Shown here: positions 59,570-64,000 of the stretch, in pieces
Layout of the letters: each line of letters begins with the position of its first letter
Position numbering within the stretch: position 1 is the first letter of the stretch
NCBI GenBank assembly: GCA_030386875.1
Contig: CM059579.1
Coordinates: 19,068,484-19,132,483 of the forward strand
Source of the DNA: Morinoia aosen
Lineage: Eukaryota > Arthropoda > Malacostraca > Amphipoda > Talitridae
Direction: 5' to 3'
DNA: 64,000 nt
Position numbers and translations under genes: made by a program
The notes under the pieces: model-generated
What the model was told of the DNA's origin: nothing
What the model saw: the letters and a program-made list of their open reading frames with translations, nothing else
The model's database searches: none

Positions 59570-59720
59570 CATCTGCAACCTCATTGGCGGAATCCTTGCT
59601 TATTCTGACGTCTGGGACTCTCATTGGTGCGTGTTGAGACACACCTTCTTGCGTCATAGCTTTGGCGAGCGGCGATTGGCTCCGGTTGTGCGGGCCTGTG
59701 TTCAGACGTCACGTCCGCCT
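59570..59720. promoter_or_regulatory. Candidate promoter: CCAAT and CRE cluster
   Basis: Three inverted CCAAT boxes (ATTGG at 59,583, 59,623 and 59,675) lie with CRE/ATF-like sites TGACGTC (59,606-59,612), TGCGTCA (59,650-59,656) and GACGTCACGTC (about 59,705-59,715). The region is locally GC-rich with many CpGs. Such density is typical of promoters, but no TATA box, exon or splice site confirms it and the direction is unknown. A 141-codon + frame (59,514-59,939) overlaps it and is unrecognised. Confidence 0.3.
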
Positions 59721-59934
59721 CCTTGCCCTACAAAGCCTCGGCTTGGGTGCGCTTGTATCGTGCGTGTGTTCGTGTGTGCGTCGTTCTCTATGCCTGCGCT
59801 CGCCGCACTTGAGGCCGCGAAATCTGACACGCCTACCTCTCCCCCAAACAATCGCCGCTTGTTTTTCCGACCGAACAGTGACGAATTGTCCTTACACACA
59901 CGGATAAACTTTGGTCGACATTCTCATGCTCGAG

Positions 59935-60026
59935 AATAACAGTGATAACGGTTTTTTAGACATTTCCTAAAGCGAAGTATAATAACAGTGATAACGGTTT
60001 TTTAGACATTTCCTAAAGCGAAGTAT
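59935..60026. repeat. Perfect 46-bp tandem duplication
   Basis: Two identical copies starting AATAACAGTGATAACGG (59,935-59,980 and 59,981-60,026). No differences, so it is either recent or an assembly artefact. Confidence 0.97.
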
Positions 60027-63000
60027 TTTCCAAAAATTGCACGAGTGAAGTATTTCCCCACACACGGATACGTTCCAGTTGTTGCCAATGCAAATCTTTA
60101 CTTATTGGTGATGGCTGTTCAGGTACTCGTCATGGCTGATGCCACAGTGATCCAATTTGACCATAGAAGTAAATATTATAGAAAAGTACTCAGAATTTAA
60201 ATAATTCAGAAATTTAAACGCTGATGGCGCAGAATTAAATCGCTCCACATCATTTAAAAAGAAAAAGGGGTTTCTAGAACGTCGTTCTTCATTTACATCT
60301 GTTTTTTTATAGACGTAACGTAGACGATACATTCCTACTTTTAACGTCTGTATGATCTGTGTCTGATTTCTTACATTATTTAAATTTCATATATCTACTC
60401 GTATCTTGTAAATGAACTTCTCAGGTCGGAATTTCCTACAATTTGTCATTTTTGGGTGTCACTTAAACGCAGTATAAAGTATGTTTCCACATCAGAGTTC
60501 AAAGTAAACGGACTTTCACAATATTAGGCATGAGTTGTGACAACAATATTGTGAATCACATGAGGTGCCGGTGAGCGTTCAAATTGTACTCCAGTCAACA
60601 AAATTTTACTCATGAGCTCAATTTCTTGCTTGAATACTCCACAGTTTATCTCCAACCGTCTCGTTGAAAACTCTAATGAAATACTTTGATGTTTCAACAA
60701 ACAAACTATTTACGCGATCGTTGCGAATTTTTTTTTCTGTCAGTTACCTTTCATTTGGTTTGATAGAAGTGCAATAATCAAAGTCTCACAACGTTAACTG
60801 ATACATATCATCCACAAACAGAACTCAGATGTACCTATCAAAATACATCCACCGTAGGACGCCTCTTTCCGTTAGAAGGCTGAAGTTGCACATAACGAGG
60901 TCTGTTGGTGCTGGAGTGGCGAGAGTGATGCCCCGGCCATTGTGGGGAGACGTAACGTCACCTCCACACCCGCGTTGTGGTGCATGGAGGATCTCCTCTC
61001 GTGCCGGTGGATCCTTAGCTTGTCGTGCCGGTGGATCTTCGTTAAAATGCCGGTAGATCCTTTGTCATATTAGAAACCATGATTAAGATGCTATCATTCT
61101 AATTTAAACGAGCGCTTTGAAATTATTGCATCCTGCTCGCCTGATACCTGATGCGAGTTAGAAAGTATTTCTGTTCATAGACTCAAACCATCACTGAACG
61201 ATCACTCCTGCTCTGTGCCACTACAAATACTGAGCTAGTACTTCTTCTTTTGTTTTTTTAGTCATTATTGCAAGTTGACAGAATAAAATTCGTTTGTGAA
61301 TTGGATAATTTTTTGTTCGTGTTTCAGCTAGTGAAGATGCGTGAGAATTATTTTCGAAAGCTATACTTTTAACAAAACTTTCATGAAAACCAAATTTTTT
61401 TACCAACCTCTGATGTTTGCTTTATTTAAAAACTATTCAATTTCACATAATTCAAAAACCCTGCTGAAGACGACTGAGCCAGTATTCCTGTGGGTATGTG
61501 GAAGCTTATTGTAGTAAACTACAAAAAGCTTTTCAAGATAATAATGGCCATAAGGGTTTTAAAATGAACTATCATGCGCGGCATGAATAAACACGAACTC
61601 TTTTATTCCTCCTATTATAAATGAATATTTTGTAAAATATTTTTTTGCGGAAAATAATAATGCTGTTTACTTATAAAGAATTTGAACGACATCTAAACTT
61701 AATTAGCTAGTTTTGTAATGGTCACCTATGGGCTAACTGATAGGATTTTGCTCGGAAATTAAAGGGGTATTAATAATTTCGGGCGAACCGAAGAACACTT
61801 ACCAACACATTCTGTTTCTCATTTTACAATATTCTTGGTAATACTTGAGGCTTCTAGAACGTTCTATGAACCACTTCCAAAATCAGGAATTACAAGTAAC
61901 TCAATCTGATATTAATGAACATTTATTCTCATCGCTGAAACAGCACAGGCGTAAAGAGGATAATCCTCGATAGAGAGCTAACGTTTAACTGGACATGACG
62001 GAGAAAACTTCGCCGTTTCAGACAGATCGTTCTATTTCACATGCAGTGCTACCGCTAAGCTGTTGACGTATTTCGGGAGCAATTGTTTGGTGGGTAAATT
62101 CTAAAAAGGCAACGAGAGTGTGAACGAAATAAAAGTTCATCAAGAAGGGAATATGTATTCTGAATAAATGCATAACAATGTATTTGAATTGTTTTGTTTT
62201 TAACGGAGAAAAGGAGCATTACTGAGTTGGTTGATTTTTCTGTTGGTGTGGGATGATGCAATCTTCAATACCTGTTTTTTTGTTTATTAGAAGCGGAATT
62301 GTCATAAGAGAATCGATTTTTCCATGAATATTCGAAAAGGAAAATAGCTTCACCAGCTTCGTCCGAGTTGTTATTACAGAAATTCTAGCCGCAACAGTAA
62401 TACGCTTCAGTTTTTGGTCCATTCGCTGGAAAGAAAATGTTATGCGCACGAAATATCTAGAAACGAATTTTATTAATTCCCTGAATTTAACCAATTTCAA
62501 ATTTGTTATTGAAGAATATTCAACGGCACCGTTCTTCATCTACGTGGTATTGAACTGGAAACGTGTCGCAGAACACGTTCCAAATTTAACCAACATTTTA
62601 CTGTATCGCCACTGAAATTCTAGAAGATGATAAAACTGCTCTTTATTGTAAAGTTTTCTCACGTTAAACTAGCTTCAAAGAAACAAGTCTGGCAGGACCA
62701 AACATAACTTTTTAATTACTGAGAAACACTCGAATATCCCTGGCCAGTTGGGCCAGGTAACATATATAAGGTCACATAAAGAATGCGGATTTGTTAAAAT
62801 TTCGTGAAAATAAACTCACCAGAAAAGTCTTCGCTCCACTGACTAAATTTTTAAAAACTCTGAATTCAATTTTCATGTGCAGGAAATGGGTGAGAGGCAA
62901 ATGAAAATTCACACAACCTTGGGTCGGAACAATTTATGGAGCAGTCCACGAACTGCCACTGAATGTGTAGTGATCAAAATACACTTATATATACATCTAT

Positions 63001-63354
63001 AATATTGAATTAACTAAACTTTCAATGCAGTTCTGGCAAACGCCCTGTAAAATTGTAACAAATACCTTTGACCCTGCGAAGGTTACCGTCAGTGTCAAGA
63101 AAGATTTCGGCTTGAAGGCCAAAGCATTTCCGAAAAAGCTAACGTTACTGGGGTTGATTTAGACCCATTTTAGTAAAAAAGTAGTGGACACGATCCGTCA
63201 AAAATGACGGGATTCGATATTTTCTTCGAATACATCTTTAAGGTGTGGATGACGAGCAATAATATCCATCCTAATAGTATCGTGTAACGGTGTACTAACA
63301 GTATTAAAATATTCTGGGACTTGTGCGCTGTGAAACTCGTATCACAAATCTGAA
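60027..63354. other. Unassigned AT-rich stretch
   Basis: No gene supported. A short imperfect tandem repeat of TGCCGGTGGATC occurs at about 61,002, 61,026 and 61,048. A hairpin-like ATCCGTCAAAAATGACGGGAT lies near 63,195. A 106-codon - strand frame at 62,219-62,539 is unrecognised. Confidence 0.45.
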
Positions 63355-63429
63355 TTTATATGGGGCAAAAAAGTGGAAAATCATTCGGTGCCAGTTCTGA
63401 AAAAGATGGATGGGGTAATACAGTTCAGA
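63355..63429. repeat. Dispersed repeat family R2, copy 2
   Basis: Second copy of the repeat at 58,103-58,179, differing by a few substitutions and short indels (GTGGAAAATC for GTGGGAAATC; AAAAAGATGGATGGGG for the matching segment). The boundary at ATACAGTTCAGA is the same in both copies. Confidence 0.9.
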
Positions 63430-64000
63430 AATGAATAGTTTCCTATCAGCAGTTTACATCATGGTTTATTCCATGTGCAAGCAACTCATTAAGCATCCTT
63501 AAGAACGTAAAAGAGAGACAGATCAACTAACCACAACGGACCGACCCATTTTATGTGTTCAGTGAGATTCCCATTGCAATAACATAGGAGAAATTATGCA
63601 TAAAAAATATGCAAATTTATTTACTTACTTATAAATTTAAGGAGACACCTGGCATTTTATCATATAGTATTGATGTTTGAGAGTCTGCTGTATCTATATG
63701 AGTCGTCGAACTCTTCACCGATCATGACTTCGACAATATACATGCTGTTTCAACAGGTAATACAACATTGTTTACTTCTCGACGTTCACTCGGAATCCTG
63801 TGCGACATGTTTAGGTTCAAGTATTGATGACCATAAGCTAACTCATGCAGTCATTGTTTCACGAGAAGTAATTCAAAAGACTCTGGTGAATTACCGAAAG
63901 CGATTTTAAAATTGCGTCAAAACTGGCGATCGCAACTCAAGTGATGAGATTGTAAAAACCTCTCTAAACAATTGCATTTTCCTTGCATCATTATCACTTT
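63430..64000. other. AT-rich window end
   Basis: A 79-codon + frame at 63,670-63,909 (starts MMFESLLYLYESSN) has no recognised domain. Nothing else seen. Confidence 0.4.

Overview
The window is intergenic DNA from an animal nuclear genome, most likely an insect or another arthropod. The background is AT-rich by eye. I find no convincing intact host gene, rRNA or functional tRNA. The arthropod assignment rests on transposon remnants: pieces of the DUF4817-type mariner-like transposases that are common in insect genomes, Tc1-like transposases, CR1/Jockey-group LINE fragments, a tRNA-Val-derived SINE head and a Harbinger-like element with a TTA target duplication. I cannot name the species.

Tandem repeats dominate. 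Array A (about 12,862-21,345) is 8.5 kb of a 23-bp unit that has almost no adenine on the + strand. It runs directly into array B (21,345-22,564), a diverged subfamily with the same 23-bp period. Array C (about 34,636-38,340) has a 15-bp unit with old degenerate edges and is split by a 2,273-bp non-autonomous Harbinger-like element with two nested pairs of terminal inverted repeats. Array D (40,428-41,569) has a 17-bp unit organised as 34-bp dimers. Array E (53,562-57,790) has a 22-bp unit in two subfamilies, with an 88-bp higher-order repeat inside. Smaller arrays have periods of 26 bp (37,199-37,390) and 20 bp (44,872-44,951). Several arrays are open in every frame of one or both strands only because their period is not a multiple of three. 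The very long open frames there (up to about 1,240 codons) are therefore not evidence of genes.

Between the arrays lie decayed mobile elements, nearly all on the - strand: mariner-like pieces at 0.23-0.43, 24.66-24.84 (the only one on +) and 49.96-50.36 kb; Tc1-like pieces at 25.16-25.73, 28.92-29.95 and 51.93-52.83 kb; a helix-turn-helix transposase head at 32.6-32.9 kb; and LINE pieces at 30.68-30.86, 48.15-48.56 and 50.83-51.00 kb. The rest is single-copy AT-rich sequence with a few GC-balanced islands rich in homeodomain-type TAAT cores. These could be enhancers of a distant developmental gene (inference only). One CCAAT/CRE-dense patch near 59.6 kb could be a promoter.

I did not find a new multi-gene system. 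The most interesting content is the satellite biology: unrelated minisatellites crowded into 45 kb, block duplications in exact multiples of the monomer, and a transposon trapped in one array that gives a relative date.
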